A DNA stretch of 25,107 nucleotides from a virus. The DNA lies in the IMG/VR virus record IMGVR_UViG_3300001450_008740, positions 1 through 25,107 of that record. The stretch is one strand, 5' to 3'. The notes under the pieces are model-generated. The model saw only the letters and a program-made list of their open reading frames with translations, was not told where the DNA came from and did not search any database. Every line of letters starts with the position of its first letter. Position 1 is the first letter of the stretch. Position numbers and translations under genes: made by a program. Below are positions 23,297 through 25,107 of the stretch, piece after piece.

Positions 23297-24397
23297 TTAT
23301 AATGAATATTTATCAGCAGCATCTAATTCTGCGGTTTCTGTATATGTATTTAGTCCATTCGTAACCACCTCTTCAGGAGCGGAAGCAACAACATCATCCA
23401 AACCCATTTCGACATTATTGAGAATCCAGGCATATGTTTTCTCGATACCTTCGCGCAGAGATTTTGATGGACACCAATTTAGTTTTTCTCGCATAAGATC
23501 ATTATCAGAGTTTCTACCCCGCACACCAGTCGGACCATCAATATGATTAATATCGACTTTCTTGTTAGCGACATCACTGACAATTTCCACTAACTGATTG
23601 ATGGTTACCATTTCCTCCGAACCAATATTCATTGGTCCCATGAAATCACTTTCCATCATTTTTCTCATTGCATCAAGACACTCATCAATATAAAGGAACG
23701 AACGAGTCTGCTCTCCATCACCCCACATCTCAATTCTGGACACCTCCCCGTTGTAATGTGCGACTTCTGCTACCTTACGACACATAGCAGCGGGAGCTTT
23801 CTCTTTGCCATTGTTCCAAGAACCCTGAGGTCCAAAGATGTTATGAAATCTAGCGACTCTAATATCAAGCCCGTAGTTTCTGTTAAAAGCGAAGTAAAGT
23901 CTTTCACTAAACAACTTCTCCCACCCATACTCACTGTCAGGGGCAGCAGGATATGCTGAATCTTCAGAGCACTTTGGGTTGTCAGGATCTAGTTGGTTAT
24001 ATTCTGGGTACATACAAGCAGAAGATGAGTAAAAGATCTTTGGTGGATTCTTAAATTCACTTGCAACCTTAGCAACATTAAGATTAATCATAGCGGAGTT
24101 GTGCATAACATTTGCATCATTATCTCCAGTAAAGATATAACCTGCACCGCCCATGTCCGCAGCAAGCTGATAAACTTCATCAAAAGTAATACTCAAATCA
24201 CCAACGGCAGCTTTCATTGCACGGCGAACATTTCGTTCACTTCTAAGATCAAGAACCTGAAAGTCGTCACAAGGTAGATCAGTATATTCGTGCTCCTTGA
24301 TATCAACGCCACGAACCCAATAACCTTCGTCCTTTAGTCTTTGCACTAAATGACCACCAATAAAACCACCTGCTCCACAAACTAATGCTGTTTTCAT
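23297..24397 (-). CDS. GDP-mannose 3,5-epimerase (GME-like SDR epimerase)
   Basis: Converts GDP-D-mannose to GDP-L-galactose or GDP-L-gulose. Seen (numbered from ATG 24397): NAD-binding GAGGFIG (8-14); ADMGGAGYIF (80-89); SSSACMYPE (124-132) with Cys128 where plant GME has its catalytic Cys; YGWEK (Tyr157, Lys161); ARFHNIFGPQGSW (182-194); and GKEKAPAAMCRK (197-208), with Lys200 at the second catalytic position of plant GME. WGDGEQTRSFLYIDEC and GPTGVRGRNSDND also fit. The resemblance to GME is clear along the whole 366 aa. The start has GGAG 8 nt upstream and overlaps the upstream gene as ATGA; an in-frame TTG 12 nt earlier is not needed. No GDP-mannose synthesis gene is in the window, so host GDP-mannose is presumably used. 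Confidence 0.85.
   Translation of the reverse strand: MKTALVCGAGGFIGGHLVQRLKDEGYWVRGVDIKEHEYTDLPCDDFQVLDLRSERNVRRAMKAAVGDLSITFDEVYQLAADMGGAGYIFTGDNDANVMHNSAMINLNVAKVASEFKNPPKIFYSSSACMYPEYNQLDPDNPKCSEDSAYPAAPDSEYGWEKLFSERLYFAFNRNYGLDIRVARFHNIFGPQGSWNNGKEKAPAAMCRKVAEVAHYNGEVSRIEMWGDGEQTRSFLYIDECLDAMRKMMESDFMGPMNIGSEEMVTINQLVEIVSDVANKKVDINHIDGPTGVRGRNSDNDLMREKLNWCPSKSLREGIEKTYAWILNNVEMGLDDVVASAPEEVVTNGLNTYTETAELDAADKYSL
23307..23314 (-). promoter_or_regulatory. Weak late-promoter-like octamer (GATAAATA)
   Basis: The minus strand reads GATAAATATTC, one mismatch from TATAAATA, at the end of the epimerase gene and about 20 nt before the glycosyltransferase start with its AAGGA site. It overlaps the last codons (Asp-Lys-Tyr), so it could be chance. 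If real it would make glycosyltransferase and fibre genes one late unit. Confidence 0.25.
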
Positions 24398-25107
24398 TTT
24401 TTTCTCCAAAACGAATAAATTCCTTTGTCAATTTCAAATTTATCAAAATCTCGACGCTCTCGATTTTCTTGTTCCTTTGCCCAATTCCACATTTCAGTTA
24501 GACCATCCTTTAAAGATGTATTGTCAACATAATCTAAAAGATCAACTGACTTCTGGTGGGTGGACCACGCGAACTTAGCTTCGTGTCTTTCTTCTAGATG
24601 TTTTATTTCACCACCACCCATAACCTCTAATAAAATATTAGCTGCTTCTTTGATTGAGTATTCTTTAATTCCACCTAGATTAATAATTTCCTTTGATGCT
24701 CGTGGATCTACTGCGGCTTTCCACAATGACTCGACACAATCATCAATATAACTAAATGCTCTTTTCTGTTCACCGTCACCGAAGATGGTTAGTGGTTGCC
24801 CATTTAAATGTTGATACATCCAAATACCTAAGACGTTCCTGTATTTGTCCCAAATATTTTGTTTGATACCATACACATTATGTGGACGAATAATACACCA
24901 ATCAAGATTATGTTGCTTCCCAGCTATTACTAAGTCCTGCTCACATGCGGACTTTGCAATACCATATGGATCGATAGGCTTTCTTGACATATCTTCTGAG
25001 AAAGGTGGATTCTGATCTCCATACACAGCCATACTTGAAGTGAATACCAAACGCTTAATGTCATGATTGATACAATTATTAATTACATTAGCTGTACATA
25101 CTGTATT
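24394..25107 (-). CDS. NAD-dependent sugar-nucleotide epimerase/dehydratase, 5'-truncated (UDP-glucose 4-epimerase-like)
   Basis: The frame is open to the right edge, so the N-terminal NAD-binding glycine motif lies outside the window; the visible part is about 237 aa. Seen: FTSSMAVYG (the SDR Ser in a T-S-S turn), DPYGIAKSACEQ with the YxxxK catalytic pair, RPHNVYGIKQNIWDKYRNVL, FGDGEQKRAFSYIDDCVESL and INLGGIKEYSIKEAANILLE. These are typical of extended SDR enzymes acting on UDP-hexoses (GalE or related C4-epimerases). Substrate identity cannot be fixed without the N-terminus. The stop overlaps the GME-like gene start by 4 nt, so the two are translationally coupled and probably act in one sugar pathway. 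Confidence 0.82.
   Translation of the reverse strand, partial: NTVCTANVINNCINHDIKRLVFTSSMAVYGDQNPPFSEDMSRKPIDPYGIAKSACEQDLVIAGKQHNLDWCIIRPHNVYGIKQNIWDKYRNVLGIWMYQHLNGQPLTIFGDGEQKRAFSYIDDCVESLWKAAVDPRASKEIINLGGIKEYSIKEAANILLEVMGGGEIKHLEERHEAKFAWSTHQKSVDLLDYVDNTSLKDGLTEMWNWAKEQENRERRDFDKFEIDKGIYSFWRKK

Noticed and set aside
1-25107. tRNA genes, insertion sequences, integrase or attachment sites
   Set aside because: No cloverleaf-like sequence, transposase motif, terminal inverted repeat or integrase was seen in reading both strands; a covariance-model tRNA search was not possible.

Overview
The window is part of the genome of a large tailed virus (T4-like myovirus) of a Gram-negative, probably aquatic, bacterium. 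It carries the T4-type replication core: a family B DNA polymerase, a UvsX recombinase, a gp41-type helicase and a gp61-type primase. These are tightly packed with ATGA/TAATG stop-start overlaps. Nucleotide metabolism genes and long tail-fibre or other virion genes surround them. The base composition is AT-rich. The host cannot be identified from the sequence; a porin and an outer-membrane-type lipoprotein point to a diderm host.

The layout is described right to left because most genes are on the minus strand. (1) 18.7-25.1 kb is a surface and virion-decoration block: an edge-truncated UDP-sugar epimerase-like gene, a GDP-mannose 3,5-epimerase, a GT-A glycosyltransferase with a TPR-like region, a collagen-like fibre protein, a second fibre protein and two small proteins. 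(2) 10.2-18.6 kb is a replication and nucleotide block, preceded by a good sigma70-type promoter: dUTPase, an Nmad1-like protein, DNA polymerase, a small ORF, UvsX, a small ORF, helicase, primase, a small ORF and ThyX. (3) A T4-type late-promoter match (TATAAATA) at the end of thyX precedes two virion-type genes, one of 1257 codons. (4) A monomeric, B12-dependent class II ribonucleotide reductase with its own sigma70-like promoter follows. (5) A 64-aa membrane protein and an outer-membrane porin come next, ending at a minus-strand terminator.

At the left end the strand pattern breaks up. A RuvC-like resolvase is on the minus strand. A tiny basic ORF, a secreted trypsin-like protease predicted to be a lipoprotein, and an edge-truncated beta-helix protein with a strong terminator are on the plus strand.

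Functionally, RNR, ThyX and dUTPase feed dNTPs to the T4-type replisome, and RuvC-like and UvsX serve recombination and branch resolution. The sugar-nucleotide epimerases and glycosyltransferase are coupled, gene to gene, to fibre genes, which suggests (inference) virion or receptor-related glycosylation. The most unusual cargo is the set of envelope-directed proteins: porin, small membrane protein and lipoprotein protease. These could remodel the host cell surface during infection.
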